Source: CAKZLS01 sp963771545
Lineage (GTDB): Bacteria; Pseudomonadota; Alphaproteobacteria; Rhodospirillales; Defluviicoccaceae
DNA length: 64,000 bases
Direction of reading: 5' to 3'
NCBI GenBank assembly: GCA_963771545.1
Contig: CAVYTX010000002.1
Location: forward strand, 2,480,001 to 2,544,000
Of the stretch, positions 18,727 to 26,921 are shown piece after piece. The notes beneath the pieces were generated by a model. The model made no database searches. It saw only the letters and a program-made list of their open reading frames with translations, and had not been told where the DNA came from. Both the position numbers and the translations under genes were made by a program. Within the stretch, counting starts at the first letter, position 1; every line of letters begins with the position of its first letter.

Positions 18727-19428
18727 ATGCCCGTGACTCACATCGGCTTGCTTATCTTTCCGGAGATGACGCAACTGGATATGACCGGTCCGTATGAGGT
18801 GTTCGTCAAAATCCCGGATGCGAAGGTGCATCTGATTTGGAAGGACCTTGCCCCCGTTACGGCGGATGGCGGAATGCGGATCCTGCCGACGACGACGTAC
18901 GGCGCGTGTCCCCCGTTGGACATCCTATGTGTTCCCGGCGGTTTCGGCGTCAATGCGCTGCTCACCGATGCCGAAACTCTCGCCTTCGTTCGGGCGCAGT
19001 CCCGCGCGGCGCGATATGTCACGTCGGTGTGCACGGGAGCGCTGGTGCTGGGCGCCGCGGGTATTCTGCGAGGCCGGCGGGCGACGACCCACTGGATGTC
19101 CCATGATCTCCTCGGCAAATTCGGCGCCGTTCCGGTGAAAGAACGTGTCGTCGTCGACGGCAATGTGATCACGGGCGGCGGCGTCACCGCCGGAATAGAC
19201 TTTGCCCTTGTCCTGGCGGCCGAGATTCTCGGCGAAGAGAATGCCAAGAAAATCCAACTCGCCATCGAGTACGATCCGAAGCCGCCGTACGACACGGGAT
19301 CGCCCGAAACCGCCGGCGCCGCGCTGGTGGAACAGCTCCGGACCGCGGCCCGGCCCCGCCAAGCCGAACGTCTCGCGGCCGTCGAAAAGGCCGCGCTCGC
19401 GATCTCCGGTCTGAACGGAAACGGGTAA
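18727..19428 (+). CDS. DJ-1/PfpI family protein, isonitrile hydratase-like
   Basis: A 233-residue cytoplasmic protein of the DJ-1/PfpI superfamily. The nucleophile elbow SVCTGALVLGAAGIL with its cysteine and the following ATTHWMSHDLL closely follow the pattern of cyclohexyl-isocyanide hydratase (InhA), which adds water to isonitriles to give N-substituted formamides. GlxA-type regulators also share the domain, but no AraC helix-turn-helix is present. The ATG has AAGGAGA upstream. Whether it acts on isonitriles or another electrophile is inference. Confidence 0.8.
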   Translation: MPVTHIGLLIFPEMTQLDMTGPYEVFVKIPDAKVHLIWKDLAPVTADGGMRILPTTTYGACPPLDILCVPGGFGVNALLTDAETLAFVRAQSRAARYVTSVCTGALVLGAAGILRGRRATTHWMSHDLLGKFGAVPVKERVVVDGNVITGGGVTAGIDFALVLAAEILGEENAKKIQLAIEYDPKPPYDTGSPETAGAALVEQLRTAARPRQAERLAAVEKAALAISGLNGNG

Positions 19429-19447
19429 AGGTCCCGGCATCCGCGCC

Positions 19448-20176
19448 TTGAATGACAAAATTTTCATCTACTGCGAGCGCGGCCCGGATCCCGGCCTTTG
19501 GGCGGAACCCGTCAACGCCGTCACCAACGCGGCTTTCGTCATCGCCGGCCTCGCCACGCTCTATCTGATCCGCCGGCGGCCATCGCGCGAACGCTCCGTC
19601 GCGCACACCGTGCTTGCGGTCCTGGTCGTGGGCATCGGCATCGGCAGTTTCCTGTTCCACACCCATGCGACCGCCTGGGCGGCCATCGCCGACGTGGCGC
19701 CCATCGGCGTTTTCATGCTGCTGTACTTCGGCGTGGCCATGCGGTCGCTGCTGGGGTTGCCCACGGGTTGGGCGATGGCGCTGACGGCGGCCTTCGCGGC
19801 CTGCCTGTGGGCGGCCGGACGGATAACGTGCGGTCCCGATGGCTTGGTCCAGTTCGGCGGCGACGGCGGGCGTTGCCTCAACGGTTCGGTGGGCTATCTG
19901 CCGGCATTGGCGGCAATGTTGGCCATCGGCGGGGTGCTGGCGCTCAAACGCCATCCGGCGGTGCGTTCCCTGCTCGCCGCCGGCACCATCTTCGCCGTGT
20001 CGGTCACCTTCCGCACCCTCGACCAGGCGCTCTGCGCCGAAACCGTCATCGCCGGTGCCCCCCTCGGCACCCACTTCCTGTGGCACCTCCTCAACGCGCT
20101 GATGCTGTTCATCCTGATGCGGGCGGTGATCCTGTACTTCGATGCTTGCGTGGCCACAAAGGGACGTCGCGCATGA
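19448..20176 (+). CDS. CREST-type membrane hydrolase, ceramidase domain (first copy)
   Basis: A 242-residue membrane protein with about seven helices. The motif order WAEPVNAVTNAAFVIAG, GSFLFHTHATAWAAIADVAPI and GTHFLWHLLNAL gives the conserved Ser/Asn, His, Asp and HxxxH residues of the CREST superfamily, which includes alkaline ceramidases (PF05875) and Per1. Such enzymes use a metal-dependent site to cleave amide bonds in lipids. The TTG at 19448 gives the natural start MNDKIFIYCERGPD. It lies 19 bases after the isonitrile hydratase-like gene. Substrate is unknown. Confidence 0.75.
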   Translation: MNDKIFIYCERGPDPGLWAEPVNAVTNAAFVIAGLATLYLIRRRPSRERSVAHTVLAVLVVGIGIGSFLFHTHATAWAAIADVAPIGVFMLLYFGVAMRSLLGLPTGWAMALTAAFAACLWAAGRITCGPDGLVQFGGDGGRCLNGSVGYLPALAAMLAIGGVLALKRHPAVRSLLAAGTIFAVSVTFRTLDQALCAETVIAGAPLGTHFLWHLLNALMLFILMRAVILYFDACVATKGRRA

Positions 20177-20194
20177 TTGCCTGTCCCAAGAGCG

Positions 20195-20222
20195 GTGTGT
20201 TATGTTGTACACATATGCACAC
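20195..20222 (+). promoter_or_regulatory. Candidate autoregulatory operator of the first ParDE module
   Basis: An imperfect palindrome with GTGTG and CACAC ends centred on TGTACA lies directly upstream of the antitoxin gene. RHH antitoxins usually bind such sites over their own promoter. This is sequence inference only. Confidence 0.4.
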
Positions 20223-20239
20223 GCACTGGATATGGCGTT

Positions 20240-20503
20240 ATGGGAAACACCACCTTGACGGTCCGGGTGTCGCCAGAACTCAAGGCGAGCCTGGGCAAAC
20301 TTGCTGAACGGACGCGGCGGACCAAGTCCTTTTTGGCGGGTGAAGCGATCGCCGGTTATGTGGAGCGCGAGCTAGAAATCGTCGCGGGCATCGAGCGCGG
20401 TCTCGCCGACATGAAAGCCGGACGCGTCGTTCCCCACGAGGAGGTTATGGCGGAGATCGACGGTATCGTCGAAACGGCAAAGGCAAGGCAGGGTGACAGG
20501 TGA
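20240..20503 (+). CDS. CopG/RHH antitoxin (ParD-like)
   Basis: An 87-residue antitoxin with an N-terminal ribbon-helix-helix (TLTVRVSPELKASLGKLAER, then TRRTKSFLAGEAIAGYV) and a charged C-terminal tail that should wrap the toxin. ATG 20240 is the start of the RHH strand; earlier codons in frame run into the operator. The stop overlaps the toxin start (GTGA), a typical toxin-antitoxin layout. Represses its own promoter by analogy. Confidence 0.88.
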   Translation: MGNTTLTVRVSPELKASLGKLAERTRRTKSFLAGEAIAGYVERELEIVAGIERGLADMKAGRVVPHEEVMAEIDGIVETAKARQGDR

Positions 20504-20808
20504 GGCGTATTTTCTGGTCGATTGATGCCAGAGTCGATTATCGCGAAATCATCACCTACATCACCCGGGATGACCCGATAGCGGCGGAGAAGATTGCCGT
20601 GCGCATCCGTGATGTCGACCAGGGTCTTGCGACCATGCCGACCGGGCGCACGGGCCGGGTTTCCGGCACCTATGAAAAAGCCGTTTCGGGTTCGCCGTAC
20701 ATTGTTGCCTATGCCCTTGGCGGTGAACCGAGGGGGCGCGAAACGATCACCATCCTGCGTGTCATTCACGGAGCCAGAAATTGGCCGGATGAAAGCTGGC
20801 CCGAATAG
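20500..20808 (+). CDS. RelE/ParE-family toxin
   Basis: A 102-residue toxin with the RelE/ParE fold: helix-rich start FWSIDARVDYREIITYITRD, then TGRTGRVSGTYEKAVSGSPY, IVAYAL and the closing ITILRVIHGARNWP. ParE members poison gyrase, RelE members cleave mRNA on ribosomes; the sequence fits ParE best. The GTG start overlaps the antitoxin stop. It faces a second ParDE-like module on the opposite strand only 100 bases away. Confidence 0.88.
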   Translation: MRRIFWSIDARVDYREIITYITRDDPIAAEKIAVRIRDVDQGLATMPTGRTGRVSGTYEKAVSGSPYIVAYALGGEPRGRETITILRVIHGARNWPDESWPE

Positions 20809-20907
20809 CTCTCGATACGGCGCATTGTCACGATTTCCGGACAAATTTATCCAGCATTTAGAATCAGTTAGACGCTACTTGTTCCCGCAATCTCAATGCC
20901 TGTCTCG

Positions 20908-21219
20908 CTACTCTCGATCCTCACCAAACGCGGCCACGGCATCCCGGACGCCGTGGAGGACGCGGACGATGATAAGTGCGGTTTCCGTTACGCGGTAGTA
21001 GATGACATAATCTCGATAAATGAGCGCTCGCAGGCCAGGCAAGATGGTGTCGCGGCGTGGTCCAAGCTCCGGGTGATGTCGCAAGGGTTCGAAATTCTGC
21101 TTGATCTGCCGGATGAAGCCGGTTGCCCTCTCTGGCGAGTCTTCGGCGATGAAAGACCAGATTTCGGCAAGATCGTCCTCGGCCTGATCGGTTATGCGGA
21201 GGACGAGCGGGCGGAAGAT
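20908..21219 (-). CDS. ParE-like toxin without a standard start codon
   Basis: Read on the minus strand, this frame gives a clear ParE: VLRITDQAEDDLAEIWSFIA, FEPLRHHPELGPRRD, IYRDYVIYYRVTE and IIVRVLHGVRDA. An in-frame TGA lies upstream near 21247, and between it and the conserved part there is no ATG, GTG or TTG. The nearest possible start is ATC at 21219-21217, with AGGAAAGGG before it. It overlaps the ParD-like gene. Either it uses a rare start, relies on translational coupling, or has lost its start and is decaying. Confidence 0.6.
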   Translation of the reverse strand: MFRPLVLRITDQAEDDLAEIWSFIAEDSPERATGFIRQIKQNFEPLRHHPELGPRRDTILPGLRALIYRDYVIYYRVTETALIIVRVLHGVRDAVAAFGEDRE

Positions 21220-21482
21220 TTTGCTTTCCCTTTCCTGATGATCCGGTCGGCGTCAAAATCCCGCACGCGGTCGGCCTCGATATCGTCGATACCGGCCTGA
21301 ACATCGGCGCGCAGATCACCCAGTTGCCGCTCTTGAACCATGCGCTTGTGCCGCCAGTCGCGCAGGGCTTCGCGGATGATCTCGCTGCTCGAAGCATACG
21401 CGCCCGAGTGGACGGCATCCTTGACGGCTTGGGCCATTTCGGAAGTCAGGGTGATGGTCAGGCGCTCAATGTTGCTACTCAT
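21192..21482 (-). CDS. ParD-like RHH antitoxin
   Basis: A 96-residue ParD-type antitoxin: RLTITLTSEMAQAVKDAVHS and SSSEIIREALRDWRHKR make the ribbon-helix-helix, followed by the usual VRDFDADRIIRKGKAK tail. It lies upstream of and overlaps the ParE-like frame. The two ParDE-like modules here are convergent and are not close copies of one another. Confidence 0.9.
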   Translation of the reverse strand: MSSNIERLTITLTSEMAQAVKDAVHSGAYASSSEIIREALRDWRHKRMVQERQLGDLRADVQAGIDDIEADRVRDFDADRIIRKGKAKSSARSSSA

Positions 21483-21673
21483 GTGACCTCACAAAGTCTA
21501 TAAATTCATATTTTATCATACAAATCGCGACATGTCGCCTTTCCCTGCTGTTCGCTCAAACATCCGATGTCTCGAGCCAAACTTCGCCAACCCCCTTGAA
21601 AACCGGCCGGAACGAGGCTAGGTGATGCGGGATCGGGCCGCGCTTGCGGCCTGTTGCTTTGGAGACGCGTGTC

Positions 21674-22705
21674 ATGGGTTACAGGGTCGCGGTGGTGGGC
21701 GCCACCGGTAATGTCGGGCGCGAAATGCTGCAAACCTTGTCGGAACGGAAGTTCCCGGTGGACGAGGTGGTCGCGCTGGCGTCGGCGCGTTCGGTGGGCA
21801 AGGAGGTGTCGTTCGGCGACGACGATACGCTGAAGATCCAAAACCTGGCGGATTTCGACTTCACCGGCATCGACATCGTGCTGTCGTCGCCGGGCGCCAA
21901 GGTTTCCGCCGAATACAGCCCGAAGGCGGCGGCCGCGGGCGCCGTGGTCATCGACAACACCTCGCATTTCCGCATGGATCCCGACGTGCCGCTGGTGGTG
22001 CCCGAGGTGAACCCGCAGGCCATCGCCGGATACCGCAAAAAGGGGATCATCGCCAATCCCAACTGCTCCACCATTCAGATGGTGGTGGCGCTGCAGCCGC
22101 TGCACAAGCTCGCCGGCATCAAGCGCGTGGTGGTGTCCAGCTATCAGTCGGTGTCGGGCGGCGGCAAGGAGGCCATGGACGAGCTGTTCGCGCAAACCCG
22201 CGGCATCTACGTCAACGAACCCGCCCACCAGCACCAGAAGATGTTCACCAAGCAGATCGCCTTCAACGTGATCCCGCACATCGATGTGTTCATGGACGAC
22301 GGCTCCACCAAGGAAGAGTGGAAGATGACGGTGGAGACCCGCAAGATCATGGGCGCCGACATCGCCGTGACCGCTACGTGCGTGCGGGTGCCGGTGTTCA
22401 TCGGCCATGCCGAGGCGGTGAACATCGAATGCCGGCGGCCGATTAGCGAGAACGCGGCGCGCGCGGCGCTGCGCGGCGCGCCCGGCGTTATCGTCGTCGA
22501 TCGCCGGGCCGACGAAGGCTATGTGACCCCGGCCGAATGCGCCGGCGAGGACGCGGTCTATGTCAGCCGGATCCGGACCGATCCCACCGTCAAGAACGGC
22601 CTCAACCTGTGGGTGGTCGCCGACAACCTGCGCAAGGGCGCGGCGCTGAACGCGGTGCAGATCGCCGAAACCCTGATCCGCGAGCACATCCAGCGCGCCG
22701 CCTGA
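21674..22705 (+). CDS. asd: Aspartate-semialdehyde dehydrogenase
   Basis: Asd reduces aspartyl-4-phosphate to aspartate semialdehyde, the branch point to lysine, diaminopimelate, threonine and methionine. The 343 residues include the NADP-binding start YRVAVVGATGNVGREML, the nucleophile in IANPNCSTIQM, and PHIDVFMDDGSTKEEWKM. The ATG at 21674 has GGAG ten bases upstream; earlier in-frame codons are not part of the family. This is a core gene placed between two accessory patches. Confidence 0.97.
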   Translation: MGYRVAVVGATGNVGREMLQTLSERKFPVDEVVALASARSVGKEVSFGDDDTLKIQNLADFDFTGIDIVLSSPGAKVSAEYSPKAAAAGAVVIDNTSHFRMDPDVPLVVPEVNPQAIAGYRKKGIIANPNCSTIQMVVALQPLHKLAGIKRVVVSSYQSVSGGGKEAMDELFAQTRGIYVNEPAHQHQKMFTKQIAFNVIPHIDVFMDDGSTKEEWKMTVETRKIMGADIAVTATCVRVPVFIGHAEAVNIECRRPISENAARAALRGAPGVIVVDRRADEGYVTPAECAGEDAVYVSRIRTDPTVKNGLNLWVVADNLRKGAALNAVQIAETLIREHIQRAA

Positions 22706-22748
22706 CCGGTGACGCCCCTTTGGCGGCGTCAACCGGGGGGCCTCATCG

Positions 22749-23543
22749 ATGGCGGACCTGTCGTTCCGGCGGCGTATCGCCGTATTGATTTGTTTGCTCG
22801 CGGTTGGTCTCGCGGGATTGCTTTTCTTGGATCCCATCCCTCAGGATCCGGCCTACCACCGGTTCGCCGACACCCGTTGGTTCCTGGGCATCCCGAATTT
22901 CAACGACGTCGCCTCCAACGCGGGGTTCGCGGTCATTGGGATCCTGGCGGGCGTCGTGTTGGCGGGAAGGGCGCGCGGGGAGATCTTCGCCCGGCGGTCC
23001 GATAGCCGGCCCTATGCCGTGTTCTTTGCCGGTGTGGCGCTGGTCGGCGTGGGGTCCGCCTACTACCACTGGGCGCCGTCCAACGACCGGCTGCTGTGGG
23101 ACCGCCTGCCCATGTCGGTGGCGTTCATGGCGTTCTGCTCGACGATCGTCGCGGACCGCGTCCACGCCAGGGCGGGGAATTCGTGGCTTCTGGCGCTCCT
23201 GACCGCCCTCGGCGTCCTCAGCTTGGTGTACTGGAACTGGACGGAGTCGCTGGGGCGCGGCGATCTGCGGTTCTACGGTTTCATCCAGTTCTATCCGATG
23301 GTCGCGCTGCCGGTGGCGTGCTGGCTGTTCCCCGAGCACCGCTATACGACCGGGCGCTACCTGGTGTGGGTGATCGTCTGGTACGGGCTGTCGAAGGTGC
23401 TGGAGCAATTCGATGGCGAGATTTTCGACGTGCTCGGTCACACCATCAGCGGCCATACCTTGAAACATCTGGCCGCGGCCGCCGCCACGTTCGTGGTACT
23501 GCGCATGCTGTTGTCGCGCCGACCAAGAACCGGCGCTCCGTGA
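22749..23543 (+). CDS. CREST-type membrane hydrolase, ceramidase-like (second copy)
   Basis: A 264-residue membrane protein with about seven helices and the CREST residue order: DPAYHRFADTR, NDVASNAGFAVIG, GSAYYHWAPSNDRLLWDR and HTLKHLAAAA with HxxxH. It is only distantly similar to the copy at 19.4 kb and has a different N-terminus, so it is a second subfamily rather than a recent duplicate. Probable metal-dependent lipid amidase or related activity; the substrate is unknown. It follows asd by 43 bases. Confidence 0.72.
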   Translation: MADLSFRRRIAVLICLLAVGLAGLLFLDPIPQDPAYHRFADTRWFLGIPNFNDVASNAGFAVIGILAGVVLAGRARGEIFARRSDSRPYAVFFAGVALVGVGSAYYHWAPSNDRLLWDRLPMSVAFMAFCSTIVADRVHARAGNSWLLALLTALGVLSLVYWNWTESLGRGDLRFYGFIQFYPMVALPVACWLFPEHRYTTGRYLVWVIVWYGLSKVLEQFDGEIFDVLGHTISGHTLKHLAAAAATFVVLRMLLSRRPRTGAP

Positions 23544-23550
23544 TCCCGCG

Positions 23551-24129
23551 CTACAGATCCAGCGGCATGTCCGGGAAGGCGGCGCTCGCTCGGTCTCGAT
23601 CCCGCGCTGGCAGGGGCGGCCGCCTGTGGTCTTCGCGCCTCTCGGGGCCGTCGTGGTCAAGCCGGGCGCGCCGGCGGTCGGGGCCGAAGTAGCTGTCGCA
23701 CAACGTGTAAGGGCGGGGGTTGTCGATGACCGACCGGATCGCGCCGAGCAGACCCGCGCGGGAGAGCGGCTTGGTCACGAACGCATCGGCGCCGGCGTCG
23801 CGGGCGACCAGGGCCTTGCGGCACTGCCGGCACGACGACATCATGACGACGCTCACGTATGGGTCGGGACTGTCCTTGAGGTCGCGCACGTGATTCACGA
23901 AGGTGAGACCGTCCACCGGTTGCATCTCCCAGTCCACCAGGATGATGTCCGGCGAGCACGACCTGAACACCTCCCGCGCGTGGGCGCCATCGGCGGCTTC
24001 GCGGATTTCGCGGGCGTGACAGGATCTGAGCAGCCACTTGATCAAGTTGCGCACGACGATGCTGTCGTCCACGACCATGAACGAAAATTCGTCCAGGCGC
24101 GGAGCGTCTTTCAACGGCTGAATGATCAT
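23551..24129 (-). CDS. Single-domain response regulator (CheY-like)
   Basis: A 192-residue receiver protein. The acidic pocket is FMVVDDS, the phosphorylated aspartate lies in IILVDWEMQP, and the conserved lysine in AFVTKPLS. There is no DNA-binding or enzymatic output domain; the last 50 residues are charged and rich in arginine (FGPDRRRARLDHDG). Such stand-alone receivers often act in phosphorelays or bind partner proteins. No histidine kinase is nearby. It ends eight bases from the CREST gene in a convergent layout. Confidence 0.9.
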   Translation of the reverse strand: MIIQPLKDAPRLDEFSFMVVDDSIVVRNLIKWLLRSCHAREIREAADGAHAREVFRSCSPDIILVDWEMQPVDGLTFVNHVRDLKDSPDPYVSVVMMSSCRQCRKALVARDAGADAFVTKPLSRAGLLGAIRSVIDNPRPYTLCDSYFGPDRRRARLDHDGPERREDHRRPPLPARDRDRASAAFPDMPLDL

Positions 24130-24240
24130 ATTGGGTGCGGCCGGCAGTGGATCGGAAGGCGAGGTTTATGCTCGTTAATGGTGCATTGGACAAAGTATAG
24201 CTCGTTTAGGTAGTTTTTTCTACCCTAATTATGAGCCGTC

Positions 24241-25086
24241 TTACCGCACCTTGCGGGCCAGGAACCGCCGGGGGGGTTCGGCGATGGCGTCCTGCGCCTC
24301 GATCAGCCGCAACTCGGGCGCGTGGGAGGACGCCTTGACCACGGCGAAGATCGAGGAGACCGCCCGCGACAGGGCGTCTCCGGCGTTTCCGTGCTCGAGG
24401 TAAAAGCCCAGGAACAGAGCAGCCAGCGCGTCTCCCGCGCCCTTGGCGGTGAGCGGAAGCCTCTGGGTCGTCACCAGCCAGGCGCCGTCCTTCGTCACCG
24501 CCAGATTGGCGATGGTGTCGGGCTCCATGTTGGACGTGAGGAGCGATGTGACCACCACCGCGCGGGCGCCGCGCGACAGCAGGAGGTCGGTGGCCGTGAG
24601 AACGTCGGCGGCGGTTTGGACCGAGTGCTCCGCCAGCACCTCCAGTTCGAAATGATTGGGCATCAGGATATCGGCGGCGGCGGCCGCCTCGCTTCTGAAA
24701 AACCCCGACAGTCCACCGGAGACGTAAAGGCCCGTTTCAACGTCGCCCATCACCGGGTCGCAACAATAGAGCGCGTCGGGATTCAGCGCCTTCACCCTCG
24801 CCACCGCCCGCAACACGGCCTGGCCCGTCTCCTTCGATCCCATATACCCGGAAATCACCGCGCGGCATCTTTTCAAGACATCCAAGTCGTCCAGGCCGTC
24901 GACGATTTCGATGATCCTGGCGGCGTCCCGCGCGTGCCCGCGGAAACCGCCGTGCCCCGGATGGTTGCTGAATATCACCGTATCCACCGGCCACACCTCG
25001 AACCCGGCGCGGCGGAGGCAGAACACCGCGGCGGCGTTGCCCACGTAGCCATAAGCGACGGAGGATTGGAAAGACAGGATGGTCAC
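24241..25086 (-). CDS. pdxY: Pyridoxal kinase
   Basis: A ribokinase-fold kinase of 281 residues that phosphorylates pyridoxal in the B6 salvage pathway. It begins ILSFQSSVAYGYVGNAAAVF, contains YCCDPVMGDVETGLYV and LMPNHFELEVL, and ends with the catalytic anion hole TAKGAGDALAALFLG. This set is specific to PdxY/PdxK over ThiD. Stand-alone gene, divergent from the lyase. Confidence 0.92.
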   Translation of the reverse strand: MTILSFQSSVAYGYVGNAAAVFCLRRAGFEVWPVDTVIFSNHPGHGGFRGHARDAARIIEIVDGLDDLDVLKRCRAVISGYMGSKETGQAVLRAVARVKALNPDALYCCDPVMGDVETGLYVSGGLSGFFRSEAAAAADILMPNHFELEVLAEHSVQTAADVLTATDLLLSRGARAVVVTSLLTSNMEPDTIANLAVTKDGAWLVTTQRLPLTAKGAGDALAALFLGFYLEHGNAGDALSRAVSSIFAVVKASSHAPELRLIEAQDAIAEPPRRFLARKVR

Positions 25087-25223
25087 GGTCGAACCGATCC
25101 GCGGCCGGAAGAATTTCTATCAGCGCAACTTGCCATGACGGGTCAACCAATAGTACGTTTTCGCATGTGCGAAAAGCGATTCCCTTGAACGCCCGCGAAA
25201 ATCCGGGAGGAGGAGAAAACACC

Positions 25224-26111
25224 ATGGCAGCAACCGCAAGACCGCGCCGGAGCGTGCTCTATATGCCGGGATCGAACGCCCGGGCGCTGGAAAAAGCCAA
25301 GACCATCATGGCCGACGGCCTGATCCTCGATCTCGAGGACGCCGTTGCCCCCGACGCCAAGGACCAGGCGCGCCTGCAAGTCTGCAACGCCGTCAAGGAT
25401 GGCGGCTACGGCATGCGCGAAATCACCATCCGGGTCAACGGATTGTCGACCCCATGGGGCTATGAAGACATCGCCGCCGCGTCGCGGTCCGGCGCCGACG
25501 CCATCGTTCTGCCGAAAGTGGAGAGCGCCGACGCCATCCGTCACATGGAGGCGATCATGATCGCCAACGGCGCGCCCGACGACATGGCCATCTGGGCGAT
25601 GATGGAAACGCCCCGGAGCGTGCTCTCGGCCGAGCGCATCGCCGAGGCCAGCCCGCGCATGGGCTGCCTGGTGATGGGAACCTCGGACCTGGCCAAGGAG
25701 CTGGACTGCACCCACACCCGCGAACGCCTGCCCATGATCACGTCGCTGGGAATTTGCATGCTGGCGGCGCGCGCCGCCGGTCTCGACATCCTCGACGGCG
25801 TTTATCTGGATTTGGACGACGCCGACGGTTTCGAATTCGCCTGTGACCAGGGCGCGGAGCTGGGCTTCGACGGCAAGACCCTCATCCATCCCAAGCAGGT
25901 GGCGCCCTGCAACGAGGTGTTCACGCCGAGGCCGGACTTCGTGGAATGGTCGCGCAAGATCATCGCCGCGCACGCCGCCGCCGCGGACAGGGGAGAGGGC
26001 GTGGCCGTCGTCGACGGCAAGCTCATCGAAAACCTGCACGTGGAGAGCGCCAAGCGGGTGGTGGCCATGGCCGACGCCATCTCGAAAATGGAGTCCGCCG
26101 CCGCGGCCTGA
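25224..26111 (+). CDS. HpcH/HpaI-family CoA-ester lyase or thioesterase
   Basis: A 295-residue member of the citrate-lyase beta family. Metal and substrate residues are visible in DGLILDLEDAVAPDAK, RVNGLSTPWG, AMMETPRSVLSAE and the C-terminal TLIHPKQVAPCNEVF. Relatives cleave malyl-, methylmalyl- or citramalyl-CoA, or hydrolyse malyl-CoA (Mcl2 type). The family alone does not decide. Mesaconyl-CoA-type genes at 35-40 kb make a citramalyl/malyl role attractive but the genes are 10 kb apart. ATG 25224 has GGGAGGAGGAG upstream. A terminator follows. Confidence 0.85.
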   Translation: MAATARPRRSVLYMPGSNARALEKAKTIMADGLILDLEDAVAPDAKDQARLQVCNAVKDGGYGMREITIRVNGLSTPWGYEDIAAASRSGADAIVLPKVESADAIRHMEAIMIANGAPDDMAIWAMMETPRSVLSAERIAEASPRMGCLVMGTSDLAKELDCTHTRERLPMITSLGICMLAARAAGLDILDGVYLDLDDADGFEFACDQGAELGFDGKTLIHPKQVAPCNEVFTPRPDFVEWSRKIIAAHAAAADRGEGVAVVDGKLIENLHVESAKRVVAMADAISKMESAAAA

Positions 26112-26148
26112 TTGCGGCGATCCAGACCAGATCCATAAGCTGTCGGCG

Positions 26149-26175
26149 CCGGCCCTGTCCCCGCGACAGGGCCGG
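26149..26175 (+). terminator. Terminator hairpin after the CoA-ester lyase
   Basis: CCGGCCCTGTC and GACAGGGCCGG form an 11-base perfect stem with a five-base loop, followed by TTTG, 37 bases after the lyase stop. It separates the lyase from the MazEF module. Confidence 0.65.
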
Positions 26176-26221
26176 TTTGCCGTTGCGCGCCAAATCACGG
26201 AAGACATTCGTCAAGGATCTT

Positions 26222-26235
26222 GGTAACATGTTGCC
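26222..26235 (+). promoter_or_regulatory. Candidate operator of the MazEF module
   Basis: GGTAACATGTTGCC is a palindrome with one mismatch, 30 bases upstream of the antitoxin start. Position and symmetry fit a binding site for the antitoxin, but no experimental site for this family is being matched. Confidence 0.35.
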
Positions 26236-26265
26236 AAACCATCCCATGATCTCGAAGGAGCGCGC

Positions 26266-26499
26266 GTGGATATGACCGCATATCGGAAGCCCAAGACCCC
26301 GAGCGCCAAGATGAGGGACTATCGCGCCCGGTTGCGGGCCGCCGGGTTGCGGCCTCTACAAATCTGGGTTCCGGATACGAATGCTCCTCACTTCGCCGAA
26401 GAAGCCCGTCGCCAATCCCTCCTGGCTGGCGTCCACGCCAGCGAACGAGACGCGCTCGATTTCATTGAAGCGGCCGCTGATTTCGATAACCGGACATGA
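26266..26499 (+). CDS. MazE-like antitoxin (DUF3018)
   Basis: A 77-residue protein of the DUF3018 antitoxin type: KTPSAKMRDYRARLRAAGLR, PLQIWVPD and a C-terminal acidic end. The GTG at 26266 has AAGGAG five bases upstream; ATG 26272 is the alternative. Its stop overlaps the toxin ATG (ATGA). It neutralises and, with the toxin, probably represses the operon. Confidence 0.88.
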   Translation: MDMTAYRKPKTPSAKMRDYRARLRAAGLRPLQIWVPDTNAPHFAEEARRQSLLAGVHASERDALDFIEAAADFDNRT

Positions 26500-26825
26500 A
26501 GCGCGGAGACATCGTGCTGGTCACGGCGCCTGGAGACTATGGAAAACGCCGTCCGGCCGTTGTGATCCAATCCGACCTGTTCAACCAAACCCATGCGAGC
26601 GTGATCGTCTGTTTGATGAGCAGCGAACCCGTGGATGCGCCGTTGTTTCGTTTGACCATGGAGCCGACGGCCGGCAATGGCCTTCGCGCCCCATCGCAGA
26701 TCATGGTGGACAAGATGGCCGCGCTGAGACGCGAACGTATCGGCCCCGAAATCGGCGTTGTGGATGAAGCGACGATGGCTCGGCTGAATCGCTCGTTGAC
26801 TCTGTTCCTTGGGATCGCTCAGTGA
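26496..26825 (+). CDS. MazF/PemK-family endoribonuclease toxin
   Basis: A 109-residue toxin with the MazF barrel: MKRGDIVLVTAPGDYGKRRP, AVVIQSD, IVCLMSSEPVDAP and PSQIMVDKMAALRRERIG. MazF toxins cut mRNA at short specific sequences. The key arginine and threonine/serine positions in KRRPAVVIQSD and SQIMVDK are kept, so it should be active. Forms an operon with the DUF3018 antitoxin. Confidence 0.9.
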   Translation: MKRGDIVLVTAPGDYGKRRPAVVIQSDLFNQTHASVIVCLMSSEPVDAPLFRLTMEPTAGNGLRAPSQIMVDKMAALRRERIGPEIGVVDEATMARLNRSLTLFLGIAQ

Positions 26826-26921
26826 GATCGAGACGTCGTTTATAAACGGCTCGGCGCTGCATTGACGGCATTGCAATCAATGATTACGATGATACTGCCG
26901 ATTGCATTTAGGATGTTCACC

